DNA from: Lotus japonicus
Lineage: Eukaryota; Streptophyta; Magnoliopsida; Fabales; Fabaceae
Direction: 5' to 3'
Assembly: GCF_012489685.1 (NCBI RefSeq)
Contig: NC_080042.1
Span: forward strand, 55,232,066-55,296,065
DNA: 64,000 nt
The notes under the pieces: generated by a model
Databases searched by the model: none
Told to the model about the DNA's origin: nothing
The model's input: the letters and a program-made list of their open reading frames with translations, nothing else
Translations under genes and position numbers: made by a program
Part shown: positions 48,600 through 59,421 of the stretch, one piece after another
Numbering within the stretch: position 1 is the stretch's first letter
Layout of the letters: each line of letters opens with the position of its first letter

Positions 48600-49990
48600 T
48601 TAATCAACGGGCATAAATAATTTCATAAATCAACAAGAAAATAAATATGGTAACTGAAATTATTTTTTAAAAATTCCTATATAATGAATTTTATACTAAA
48701 TAGAGATTAATTGTATCTTTATTAATTTTTTTTGATAATATATCTTTATTAATTTATATATTAAATTTTACTACAAACTTATTTTTTCAATGATTAAAAA
48801 GAGTTTTATAAATCAACGGGAAAAATATCGTAACTAAAATGATAATATTTAAATTCTACATAATTAATTTTTATATTATATAGAGATTAGTTATATTTTT
48901 ATTTATACAAAATTTATATTAAAATTTAGTATAAAGTGAGTTTTATTTTTTATTTTTTAATAAATAAATTCATAAATCAACGGGAAAAATGTCTATGGTA
49001 AATAAAATAATATTTTTATAAATTTCTTACAGGAGGAATTTTATATTATTTAAATATTAATTATATCTTCATTTATACATAGTTAATTTACATTAAATTT
49101 TGGTATAATATTATTTTTCAATATTTAAATAATAATTTCATTAATCAATGGGAAACAACGGGGAAAATATTTATGCTAAATAAAATCATAATTTTTTTAA
49201 AAATTCATACATTATGAAATTTTATATTCTATATAGATTAGTTATAACATCGTTTATTTAGAGTTAATTAAATTACCTTATAGTATAAAATTATCTTCTT
49301 AATGTTTAAATTAATAATTTCTTTAATCAATGGGAAAATACCTATACTAACCAAAATAATATTTTTCTAAAAATTTTACATGAAGAATTTTTATATTATA
49401 TAGAGATTAGTTATATCTCAAATGATTTAGCCATGAGAGGGTTGTTCTCATGTTTGCATTTGATATTAATAATATTCATCTTTTGTTGTCAAAAAAAAAA
49501 GAGATTAGTTATATCTTCATTTATACAGAGTTAACTTATATCAAATTTTACTATAAAATTATTTTTTCAATGTTTAAATAAATATTTTCATTAATCAACG
49601 GGGAAAATATCTATGCTGACTAAAATAATAAATTTTAATTTTTTTATATTATATATAGATTAGTTATATATGTCGTCATTTAGTTAGGGTTAGTTAAATT
49701 AACTTATAGTATGAAATTAGTTTTTCAATGTGTAAATAAATAATTTCATTAATAAACGGGGAAAATATCTATGCTAACAAAAATAATAATTTTTAAAAAT
49801 TCTTAATGAATTTACATTAACTTTAAGTATAAATTATTTTTTCAATATTTAAATAAATAATTTCACTAATTAACGAGAAAATATCTATGGTACCAAAAAG
49901 AATTTTCTCTATTTCTATCATGATAAATTTTTATATTATATAGAGATTAGTTATGAAAAGAAACTTAAAAAATATTGGCACATAATAAAT
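48600..49990. repeat. AT-rich tandem array near the Helitron 3' end (~160-180 bp x ~8)
   Basis: AATCAACGGG-type motifs followed by GAAAATATCTATG recur at about 48602, 48813, 48975, 49143, 49325, 49595, 49751 and 49869. TATATTATATAGAGATTAG recurs between them. Copies are diverged. One interval is lengthened by a small LINE tail at 49419-49500. Confidence 0.82.
49419..49500 (+). mobile_element. Very short LINE 3' fragment with 16-bp duplication
   Basis: GAGATTAGTTATATCT lies at 49403-49418 and 49501-49516. Between them is about 70 bp ending ATCTTTTGTTGTC plus A10. This is a severely 5'-truncated retrotransposition event inside the Helitron array. Confidence 0.82.
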
Positions 49991-50864
49991 TTATCATAAA
50001 AATAATCAAACATTTAAAAAAAAACTATGTGCTAAAATAATCTCGAATATTATATGTACTTTATAAACACAAATATATATTGTAATTGTTTATCACAAAA
50101 ATATTAATTTATGTTTAATAATTAAAAAATTAAAAAAAAATGTTAAATAAAATCAATTGCGGTCAACCGACCGCGACCCGTGCAATGCACGGGTAACTTA
50201 CTAGTTAGATTAAAAAACACATAAGAGAATGATTTAACAATGGAGACTAGCGAATGAAGAGGACAAGCACATCCACCACAATGTTAGAGTTACATTGTCA
50301 AGGCGAAAAAATAATGAAGTTTTTTTTTTAAAGTAAAAAAAAATATAATCCTTTAAATAATGAAGTTGGAATCAACATAAATGATAGACTAGTTAAAATT
50401 ATACGAAATCAACATGATTTGACAACCTAATCATAGGCTAGTTAAAAGTATACGAAAACTAATCTAATACATTTGCAAGGACCATTAACTTAAGTTTATA
50501 ATCCTTTAATAGTGCAAAATACAAAACATAATGAGTGTATTGGAGTGTAACCTTGAAAGAATTTGTTGCTAGCAGCCTAGCACTCCTCTTATATAAACGT
50601 TTATGTTCTTCCAAACTTAGCTCAACAACTATCCAATGTAAACACTCTGTTCTATACAGAGCTCACCTTACTCAAACACTAAGTTAAATATAATCCAACA
50701 AAAGTTAAAGGTGTTACACATCTCATGTCTCTATATCAGCATATATAAAGTACTAATAAGATTTTACACATCCCATGCCCCTATTTTTTTCTGCAACAAG
50801 TTCTAATAAGTTTAGTGGTAATATCAAAAGTTGACGTGGAACATGTAACTATAAGTGCCTCACA

Positions 50865-52783
50865 TTACATCAAAAAGCTAAGAAAAAATCCTAGAACCAC
50901 ACAAATAAGCCATTTCTGAGCAGAAAGTTGGTGTGAAGAAGACGGAGGAGAAGGTGTTTCACACAAATTGTACCCGTACCATGTATCATTGGGGATAGGG
51001 GTGTTGAATTTGAAAGTAGTAGGCTCTGCATCGAATCCAAAGATTTTCACACTTTCAGGCTTCCAACCATTTTCTGAACCAGATCTGTATAGGTACACAT
51101 AGCAAATGGGGGATGCACATGCACCATCTATTTGAAAGGAATCTGAAGAGCACTGCTCAAATGTCTTTGAAATTGGATCATCCAGTCTTGGTGCATATAC
51201 CTAATCCAACAGTATTGCAAAGGAAAACAAAACCAGAAGAAAGAGTAACTTTAAAAGTCTTCTATTAATTTGCAATTCACAAAACATGAACTAAAAAGTG
51301 AACCTATCAAGCTGTTAATTTGTTAGTGTTTTGGCCTGATATCATTTACAAAATACTGAATACTTATGATTCTGACTTCAATTTGATTGGGGACTTGAAC
51401 CTACGAGTGAAGGCTAAAAAACACCAAGAGAATCTGTTAGATTTTGAGACTTTTCTCTGTTTTTCAGCTATAACTACCTATTTAGTCATGATAGCCTAGT
51501 ACTAATGATACTGGGTATTCAAAAATGAGTTGTCTAAATCATACAAGGTAAATATTGGGTAAAATTATCTTAGGGGGTGACCTAATCACATTTTAACATG
51601 TGTCATATATGAGCTAGAATTTTCTAGGACATATGTTAAAACAGTATTGGATCACCTAAGCTAGGGTGATTTTACCTACAATAAATCTTGGGTGATGTAA
51701 ACAACCCTATTGAAAATATGTTACTTTAGTGTGAGACTTTTGGTTTGCAAGGCAGTCTATGTATAGAAAGAAGCTTATAAGCTATCGATGAAAAACTCGT
51801 AATAGAGATTTGACTACTCCAAAGTGACTCCCTCACTCACTTTGGGGATTGAAGTAAGTCATGGCAGCCGCTGATTGAAAAACCAACCGTTCTGATTGTT
51901 ATCGGTGATCACATACTTGCACATGTATAGCAATAGCACATTATGATGTTCTTTAAATCGTAACCGTTGATTTCTCAATCAAAGGTTATAATAGCTTACT
52001 TTACAGTCCAAAATGAGTACCTCTAGAGGAGCCAAAATCCTCATTACAGTCTTTATGCAAAGTCTGTAATTTTCTCTCTTCACTTGCAGTTTTCTGGTTT
52101 TCCCCAAGAGGAACTCAGTTTTTCTAACAGAATCTAACAAGACATTTTTAATCAAAAACTTTAAGGATTGGTATTTGGTATGTCAATCTCTTTTGTTATA
52201 TTGTCTTCATCTTACTCATAATTATTCAATGAATTCCAAACAATTTTTTAATCAAGGATTAGTTTATAAATCCCCTATAAACAATAAATCCATTCATATT
52301 TCTTTTAATATTTTTATCTTGAACCAATTAACAATCATAAAAGAAATAATAATATATAAATGAAAGTAGAAGAAAGGAAAGGGCAAAACCTGGTTGCCTT
52401 GATCATCTCCAAACGCAATACTGATCTTATCAGTAGTAAACTTGGGTGAAGAACAGCTTGTTGTAATCATCACCAGATAAGAACAGTTATGCTCACTCTT
52501 CATCTATTCAACACACAAACAAAAATAAAAATAATAAAAACGTTGGCCTTCAATATCCAACATAAAATCAGCTCCACCAGAAATTAACAAAAATAAATAA
52601 ATAAACAAATAAAGGGTATCTTTTTTTTTTATTCATGGGAAGAACTGTTAACAGTACCTGAATATAGCCAACATCAAAGTCCTCAGCAACATGAGGTTGC
52701 AGCATAGAAGCAGATTTGGACTCTGAGACTGAAAGGGTGAGTCCAGAGACAAAGCAGAACAGAAGAAAAACCTGCTTGATCAT
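50865..52783 (-). CDS. Embryo-specific protein 3 (ATS3) family, PLAT/LH2-like, with C-terminal hydrophobic tail
   Basis: Exons 52783-52658, 52503-52390 and 51200-50865 join in frame (191 aa). Residues 1-20 are a signal peptide. The family signature follows: C-x-Y-x-V-x-I-x-T-S-C, KISIAFGDD, VYAPRLDDP, TFEQCSSDSFQIDGAC, CYVYLYRSG, GWKPESVK and NDTWYGYNLC. These belong to secreted ATS3-like proteins with a PLAT/LH2-like beta-sandwich. The last about 18 residues are hydrophobic after a Ser/Pro-rich linker, which fits a GPI-anchor signal, though a membrane tail is also possible. Function in plants is poorly known. No breaks are seen. Confidence 0.88.
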
Positions 52784-53148
52784 CTTTCTGGGAAAATTAG
52801 AAGAGCAAAAAGTGCAGAGATATTCTTATGTTAGAACCAGATTAGGCTACAAAAGTGTGGTATTTAAAGTCAAAAAGCCAAAAACGTTGTCTTCCAAAGA
52901 AGGGAATCAAAGGTAATAAATGCGATGATGTTGTGTTGTCCTGCTTCATGTCCATGTTTCTCACGATAAATGTTTATTTTTTACTGGCTGTAGGATCCGT
53001 GCGTTGCACGAGTTTGGTTTGATTATTCAAATCAATGTAATGGGGTCACGAAAATGATAAAATATTTATTGGACGTCGCATCAAGGTTCCTGACAAATTT
53101 ATATTTTATATTCGTTTATGGATATTTTCCTTGGATGAAAGGTGTGAG

Positions 53149-53542
53149 CATAGTTTTAAAACTCGGCTCGGACCGGCCGATCCGACCGTGACTCGGTACT
53201 TTGACCGGTCCGAGCTGCTTGTTGGATTTGTTCTGTAATTGGACCGGTTATGATGCCATCAACTCGGTCACGACTCGGCAACTCGGTAGGAGAATGGGTG
53301 AAGCCTTTCCACCAAGCCACTTCCGTTTCTGTGTAATAGTGTGCATATTTTGTTATATATATGATATAACAACGTTATAATCATACAAAAGTTCATAAAT
53401 AATTATTTATATTATAAATTTTATATTTTTTTTAATACAAACCGAGTCAAGTTAGCGAACTAATGACTCACTGGTTCGATCAGTGACTCATTGACTCACT
53501 ACCTTGTCCGAGTCGATCACCGAGTCGAGTTTTAAAACACTG
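53149..53542. mobile_element. hAT-type non-autonomous element (394 bp)
   Basis: The 8-bp duplication GGTGTGAG lies at 53141-53148 and 53543-53550. The left end is CATAGTTTTAAAACTCGG and the right end, inverted, is CAGTGTTTTAAAACTCG. Subterminal GACCGG and GACTCGG motifs resemble the hAT element at 1828-2664. A box-A-like GTGGCTTGGTGGAAAGG lies on the minus strand near 53305-53325, comparable to the tRNA-like piece in that element. Confidence 0.88.
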
Positions 53543-53984
53543 GGTGTGAGAGTATTAATTCAACTTATGTTTTTTATTTTTTGAAATATTTAACTTCTGT
53601 TCATCTTCATTATATCTTCTTAGACCATTTACAATGGTGGTGTTGAGAGGGGGGTTGAGTTTTGTTGAGATAGTGTAGTGGTGTTGAGAGTTTTGTTGAA
53701 GATGATGTGGAGGAGAGAGGTGTTGAGAGAGCTCAACATGTTGAAGGTCTGATATTCGGAGCCACGTGTCGGCTTGCGTGTGGTCACGCCAGGCGCGTGC
53801 ACCACACGCAGCAGCGACGCGGAGAGAGAAAGAGGATAAGGCTTCATTACTTTGACATGTGGCTCCTCTTGATTGGATGTCTGGATTGTTATCATCTTAA
53901 TCTTTTGAACTCAATTATTTCATTGCAAAAAAAAAAAATTTCTGGAAATTTTTTTTTAACCAAAATTCATGATTTTTTTTCCTC

Positions 53985-53992
53985 TATAAATA
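53985..53992 (+). promoter_or_regulatory. TATA box upstream of Harbinger ORF1
   Basis: TATAAATA lies in a CT/AGAG context about 90 nt before the ATG at 54082, the spacing expected for a short plant leader. Confidence 0.6.
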
Positions 53993-54081
53993 GAGACTTG
54001 GTTCGTTTGATTTGGACACAGAAAAAAAACCAAGTTTTTCACTATTATTATTATCATCTTTCTATTAGCCTTTGTTTTGAA

Positions 54082-55225
54082 ATGGAACCCAACAATTATC
54101 ATTTCAACACCCAGAATTCATTTAAATGCTCAGTTAGATACCAAAATCCCAATAATTATCAAGATCCAAATCAATTTTCCAACTACCAAAATCCCAACAA
54201 TTATCAAGATCCAAATCAATTTTCCAACCAACGTCCTCAAAACATACATAATTTTGGTTTGGCACCAAATTTTAACCAGTCATCATTTGTTTCAAACTTT
54301 CATCCACATCATGGATCTATGATGAGATATCTATCTCAAACACCCCTGTTTAATGATTATGCCAATGGTGAATGAAAAATTTCCGAGTGTTTGTGCACCT
54401 GAATTTCCTGAATTTTCAACACAAATAACTCTTGCCAACATGACAGCTGCTAATGAAGTCACTCCAAATCAAGAGGATTCAACTCCTAAGAGCAAGAAAA
54501 CCCAGTCACCAGCATGGAACACTGAACAAAATTCGGTGCTAATTAGCGGGTGGATTAAATATGGAACAAGCAGTGTTGTCGGGAGAAACCAGAAAGGAGA
54601 AACATATTGGGGTCAAATTGCTGAGTATTGTAATGAGCATTGCTCATTTGATCCTCCATGCGATGGAGTTGCATGCCGACACCGTTTTAATTATATGAAC
54701 AAAATACTGGGTAAATGGATTGGCGCTTACGCTAAGCGTTTGCAATGAAGCGGTTGGTCGGAGAATGATATTTTGGCAAAAGCGCATGAATTATACGCAA
54801 GTGGGAAGAATGTTCAATTTACATTGATGGCAGAATGGCACGCTCTCCGTGATCAACCACATTTTTGTAGTCAAGTAGGAGGAAATTGTGGCTTAGGAAG
54901 TAGTGGATCTAAGAGATCTCACGAGAGTGATGCATGTGGCTCAAACTCTATAGGATCAATTGCTCGTCCAATGGGTAGGGAGGCAGCTAAAAAAAAGGGT
55001 AACAAGAAAAGCAGAGAAGCTGTCTTGGAGGTGGTGGACAAAGAGTGGGCTGAATACAAACAAATCAAGGAGAAAGAGCTTGAACGATTGGACAAGATAG
55101 CCTTGATGCAACAAGAGGCTAACCAATTGATGAAATTGTATCTAAAGCTAAGTTCCGAAGAGCATCTCGATGACCGTAAGAAAGAGTTGTTGAAGCAGTT
55201 GTCCCAAGAGCTATTTGGAAATTAA
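54082..55225 (+). pseudogene. Harbinger ORF1: Myb/SANT-like protein, two lesions
   Basis: The start region (Asn/Gln-rich, with a tandem NPNNYQDPNQF repeat) stops at 54373-54375, and the sequence goes on in another frame near 54366. The Myb/SANT-like trihelix-type domain follows (WNTEQNSVLISGWIKYG, then TYWGQIAEYC and RHRFNYMNK). A TGA at 54746-54748 interrupts it right before SGWSE. The frame then stays open to 55225, with a Lys-rich region and a coiled-coil tail (LDKIALMQQEA). ORF1 proteins of this superfamily bind DNA and help the transposase enter the nucleus. One frameshift and one stop make this copy defective. Confidence 0.85.
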
Positions 55226-55264
55226 TTTCAATCGAGTATTTGTCTGTATTCGGTCAAACTTGTC

Positions 55265-55500
55265 AGTGGTGTCAAGTCTGTCAGTGTTTGCATTAATAAT
55301 TTTCAAGTGGTGTCAAGTCTGTAGTGTTTGTTTTAATAATTTTCAAGTGGTGTCAGGTCTGTAGTGTTTGCTTTAATAATTTGTCAGTGGTGTCAAGTCT
55401 GTAGTGTTTGCTTTAATAATTTTCAATTGGTGTCAGGTCTGTAGTGTTTGCTTTAATAATTTTCAAGTGGTGTCAAGTCTGTAGTGTTTGGCTTTAATGT
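55265..55500 (+). repeat. Tandem repeat, 40 bp x 6, between the Harbinger genes
   Basis: Units with AGTGGTGTCAAGTCTGTAG start at 55265, 55306, 55346, 55386, 55426 and 55466. They lie directly after ORF1 and differ at single positions, for example AAGTCTG versus AGGTCTG. Confidence 0.93.
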
Positions 55501-55691
55501 ATGGGTTATTGTGTTTGAATATGTACCACTCAAATCGAATCTAGTTCTTATCCGATTATTAACTCTAGTTGATAACTTATTTCGAATCTGTCAGTGTCCA
55601 CCATTCAATGTACTTATATATATGGACTCATAGATCCATTGATGTACCAATATCCCAAAACTCTTCCAATCTACTTCAAATTTCACAACAA

Positions 55692-56984
55692 ATGGATTCA
55701 TCTGAATATCCTTTTGATATGGCAACATACCTTCAAAATTGTGAAATTGAAGAAACTTATATAGTCAACCGATTTAGAGAGCGTCGAAACAAAATATTGG
55801 AAGATAGTGCACCTCGTAGTAGAAAATATCTCAATAGAGATCATGCAGCGGCAAACCAAAGGCTAATTGACGACTACTTTGTCAATGAGCCTACATATGA
55901 CGATGCAATGTTTCGTCGTCGGTACCGGATGCAAAAACATGTTTTCCTTCGAATCGTTGCGGACCTTTCAAGTAGTGATAACTACTTCACCCAGCGAGTT
56001 GATGCAGCCAATAAAGAAGGTATATCACCCTTAGCAAAATGTATCACAACAATGCAAATGTTAGCATATGGTGTGGCAGCAGATGCGGTAGATGAGTACA
56101 TCAAAATAGGAGGTACTACAGCACTGGAGTGTTTACATAGATTTTGTAAAGGAATCACACGATTGTATGAGCAAGTGTACCTGAGAGCACCAAACCAAGA
56201 TGACCTTCAAAGAATACTACATGTTAGTGAAATGCGAGGGTTCCCAGGCATGATCGGGAGTATTGACTGCATGCACTGGGAGTGGAAAAATTGTCCTAAA
56301 GCATGGGAAGGTCAATTTGCTAGAGGGGATAAGGGAACCACAACAGTTATTCTTGAAGCAGTTGCATCTCATGATCTATGGATCTGGCGTGCCTTTTTTG
56401 GATGTCCGGGAGCGTTGAACGATATAAACGTTCTAGACCGGTCACCAGTGTTTGATGACGTGGAACAGGGAAAGGCTCCAAGTGTAAATTTTTTTGTGAA
56501 TCAACGTCCCTATAATATGGCATACTATCTAGCTGATGGTATCTACCCTTCTTATCCAACTTTCGTCAAATCGATTAGACTTACTCAAGGCGAACCCGAT
56601 AAGTTATTTGCAAAATATCAGGAGGGATGTCGGAAGGACATCGAACGTGCATTTGGAGTGCTTCAAGCTAGTTTTAAAATCATCCGTGAACCAGCTCGCT
56701 TGTGGGACATAGCTAATTTGGGTATCATCATGAGGTCATGCATCATATTACATAATATGATTGTTGAGGATGAACGAGACTTATATTCTCAATGTTTGAC
56801 CGATTTTGAGCAACCTGGGGAAAGTGGATCTAGTACACCGCAACCATACTCGACCGGGGTGTTACTCGCTTTTGCAAATCATGTGCGTGCTAGATCCGAG
56901 TTGCGTGATCCAAATGTTCATCACGAACTGCAAGCAGATCTAGTGAAGCACATATGGGCAAAGTTTGGAATGTGTCGTGATTGA
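55692..56984 (+). CDS. PIF/Harbinger DDE transposase, 430 aa
   Basis: It cuts and pastes the element together with the ORF1 protein. The start was placed at the ATG at 55692 (MDSSEYPF); an upstream in-frame ATG at 55569 would add 41 unlikely residues. The DDE nuclease domain carries Asp192 (GSIDCMHW), Asp244 (LNDINVLD) and Glu318 (RKDIERAFGVLQ). YNMAYYLADGIYP lies between, as in plant family members. The N-terminus holds a helix-turn-helix-like region (LAKCITTMQMLAYG). No stop or frameshift interrupts it, in contrast to ORF1. Confidence 0.94.
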   Translation: MDSSEYPFDMATYLQNCEIEETYIVNRFRERRNKILEDSAPRSRKYLNRDHAAANQRLIDDYFVNEPTYDDAMFRRRYRMQKHVFLRIVADLSSSDNYFTQRVDAANKEGISPLAKCITTMQMLAYGVAADAVDEYIKIGGTTALECLHRFCKGITRLYEQVYLRAPNQDDLQRILHVSEMRGFPGMIGSIDCMHWEWKNCPKAWEGQFARGDKGTTTVILEAVASHDLWIWRAFFGCPGALNDINVLDRSPVFDDVEQGKAPSVNFFVNQRPYNMAYYLADGIYPSYPTFVKSIRLTQGEPDKLFAKYQEGCRKDIERAFGVLQASFKIIREPARLWDIANLGIIMRSCIILHNMIVEDERDLYSQCLTDFEQPGESGSSTPQPYSTGVLLAFANHVRARSELRDPNVHHELQADLVKHIWAKFGMCRD

Positions 56985-57023
56985 AGATGATTTGTATCGT
57001 ACTAATTACGTTATTTGTGTGTT

Positions 57024-57134
57024 GTGTGCTTAGTTTGTTGTCTTGCATTTTAAGTTAAGAAAATAAAATAAATTATTGTGTGCTTAGTTTGTTGTCTTGC
57101 ATTTTAAGTTAAAGAAATAAAATAAATTATTGTC
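57024..57134. repeat. Tandem duplication, ~55 bp x 2
   Basis: GTGTGCTTAGTTTGTTGTCT with the following A/T-rich part through AAATAAATTATT is present twice in a row, nearly identical. It lies in the transposase 3' region. Confidence 0.88.
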
Positions 57135-57465
57135 TATATTTAAAAAAAATTGTTAAGTGTTTATTATTTTAATTTAATTTAAATCGATAATTGTAATTTT
57201 ATGTAAATCGTAAAAACTAAAATATAAAATTAAATAAGAATATGAAATAAAAAAAGTAGTGGGGTAGGGTGTTGAATGAAAAACCATTGAAGTGGGTAAA
57301 AGTTTAATGAGTGTTGAATTAGAGAGAGAAAATGATATTGAGTGTTGGGAAGATAAAAAGTGGTGTTGAAGGGGTTTAACCATTGTAAATGGTCTTATGT
57401 TTTTATTTTATCTTGTACGGTCAAATATAAATTAAATTATCCAATCCTCAAAAACGAACTTCATT

Positions 57466-57785
57466 GTCCCAAAATGATAACTCAAGTGGTAAGAGTTAGG
57501 GAAAATATGAGTTGAGTGGAGAAGGTGCAGAGATCAATCTCTAGAGGGTGCAATGGTTATTTAGACAACCCTTTCGATGTGGGATTATCTAAATGACCCA
57601 TGATAAAGTTTGGGTTAAATAATCCACCATCCAATCACATTGGAGATAAATGAATTGGAAATAAATTAATAAATAAAATATAGAAATTCCAACTCACTTA
57701 TCTCCAATGTGATTGGATGGTGGATTATTTAACCCAAACTTTATCATGGGTCATTTAGACAACCCCTTTCGATGTACTAAAAGAA
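57466..57785 (+). mobile_element. SINE interrupted by a MITE
   Basis: AACTTCATT flanks it (57457-57465 and 57786-57794). It starts GTCCCAAAATGATAACTCAA, with GGTAAGAGTTAGG (box A side), AGATCAATCTC (box B side) and GAGGGTGCAATGG. It ends CTTTCGATGTACTAAAAG. The order matches the SINE at 28483. The MITE at 57581-57766 interrupts its 3' tail. Confidence 0.82.
57581..57766. mobile_element. Foldback MITE with 9-bp duplication (186 bp)
   Basis: TTTCGATGT lies at 57572-57580 and 57767-57775. The two arms are perfectly complementary over about 59 bp (AAATGACCCATGATAAAG to GGAGATAA), with only about 45 bp of A/T-rich loop. A 9-bp duplication suggests the Mutator superfamily. Confidence 0.85.
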
Positions 57786-57794
57786 AACTTCATT

Positions 57795-59421
57795 ATTTAA
57801 ATATCTTTTTGTATTTACCAGCCACATCATTTTCGGATAAAATAAAAAGTATATTAGGTTTCTATATATTATTCTGATGAATGTTTTTAAAATTATTTAA
57901 TTAAAAAATATAAAACGTGAAGTATTAGTGAGAAGTAATTTTCATTTTAATTTTTTCAAAACATGATCACAAGTAAGTTACATGCTTGGGAATTCATCAT
58001 ATCCATGAATAAATTTTTTAAAACTTGTACTAAAGCTGAAATTGTTAGATTCCTAACCTCACATTTTTTAGAATATTTTGAGATACCTTTCGAATAATTT
58101 ATTTTTAAAATTTTTTATGTTAACAATTATTTTAATAATTTTTTATGTTAACATTCCTATATAATTTTTTTCTGATTGAGTTTTTTATAGTTTAAATTGA
58201 ATAAAATTTTGAAAATATTAAATGCTTACCAAACACCCTGTGAATTTCATCTGGAAAGATAATAATAGTGTTCCAGAAGTTGTTAGATAACAGGCAATGC
58301 TATGTTTTTTTCCTTGTTGAGAAGTTGTTGGATAATTAATGTTACTTTGAAATAGGTGGATGGAAAAAAAAATTGTGCATTCTGAATTTGAAAAATTCAA
58401 TTGACAAAGTTTATTTGAAGAACTAAGTTGATAAATGATTCATCTGCTAGGGGCTAAAGTAGAGCTTTAATGTACTAATTTTCTATGCATCCTTCAGCAG
58501 ATGCTTTTTGGTCAACAGCAAATGCTGGTAGGATCAAATGAAAGAACTCCCCCATCCCGCCTAGCTTTCATAGAATAGACAACCAAGCTCAGGAAGAAGA
58601 ATATGACAAATTCACAATCATAATTTGAAGATGGGAAAATGCTTTGTTCACACCAATTTCAACTTCATCTTTAGAGAGATATAGGAATAGAAAGAAAGAG
58701 GTGAAAAACATGATAAATGATGTGATGAGAAAAGAAGAGAGAAAGGCGAAGAGAAAGTGAGTAAAAATAAGATGAAAGACAACAAAAAAAAAGTGAAAAC
58801 ATCAAAGTTGTTTGAAGATGTGATTACTTACAAATAGTTCAAAACTTCCAATGCAAAGTCCTCAGAATAATACCAATACAGATTGCAAAATCCTATGGCA
58901 TGCATCACGTGCATTGTCAGATAATGACATGAAATTCATTATTTAGCCTCTAGAGATTATTGAACCTGTAGTCACCAATTATTTAAACGTGTGAGGGGGA
59001 AATTCCAAATATATGTTTTGTGTTTGTTTGAGTGTACACCTGTTCACAAAATTGTGACAATCCTTCTCAATATATGACTTTTTCGGTGTTTAAACTTGTA
59101 TCCTCACTAGACCAAGACTTGGTTGGTTCCAAATATATGATAGATAACATACCATATGCAATGCTATTAAAAAAACATACCATTTGCAATAGCTATTAAA
59201 GAAGCATGGCATCACAAAGTGCTAATGCTACCATTTGTTGAACAAACATACCATTAATATCACAGTAAAGCACACAATTTAAAAATTAAAATTCGGTATA
59301 AGAAAAAATTTGCCCAAACAAAATCGGTACTACCACTAATTTCTGAAAGCTGCATGCTTGAGTCTAAATAATCAGTGGATCTGCAGGAGTAGAAATGAGA
59401 CACTGCCTACTACAAACCAGT
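57795..59421. other. Intergenic DNA, no gene recognised
   Basis: AT-rich. Short frames only. The 3' UTR of the minus-strand gene ending at 59422 probably occupies its right edge. Confidence 0.45.

Larger units (their letters stand above)
45152..50204 (+). mobile_element. Non-autonomous Helitron (5.05 kb)
   Basis: The element starts TCAATATACTCTAAG and ends CTAG. An 11-nt spacer separates the end from the hairpin CCCGTGCAATGCACGGG (50177-50193; 7-bp stem, AAT loop). It sits between A and T with no duplication. Joining the flanks (CTTTATTA and TTAGATT) restores exactly the sequence at 35774-35788 in copy A, an empty site. No Rep/helicase is encoded. The left 3 kb shows exon/intron-like pieces (for example near 46286-46361 and 46914-47012) with GT-AG-like borders, perhaps captured gene fragments, but no product was recognised. 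A tandem array precedes the 3' end. Confidence 0.92.
42101..50528. repeat. Segmental duplication, copy B (interrupted)
   Basis: Segments 42101-42514, 44353-45151, 50205-50395 and about 50413-50528 correspond in order to copy A at 34552-40128. Interruptions are the Stowaway MITE with its inserted LINE (42515-44352) and the Helitron (45152-50204). Copy A shows the uninterrupted sequence at both sites. Confidence 0.88.
53623..57394 (+). mobile_element. PIF/Harbinger transposon, complete (3.77 kb)
   Basis: TTA duplications lie at 53620-53622 and 57395-57397. Terminal inverted repeats GACCATTTACAATGG and CCATTGTAAATGGTC are perfect. Two genes run in the same direction: a Myb/SANT-like ORF1 (broken) and a DDE transposase (intact). 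TTA preference plus this gene pair define PIF/Harbinger. With an intact transposase and perfect TIRs it could be mobile if ORF1 protein comes from another copy. Confidence 0.96.

Noticed and set aside
52985..53015. Second Helitron 3' end (GTGCGTTGCAC hairpin)
   Set aside because: The palindrome resembles Helitron hairpins, but no CTRR end follows at the right distance on either strand; at best a degraded remnant.
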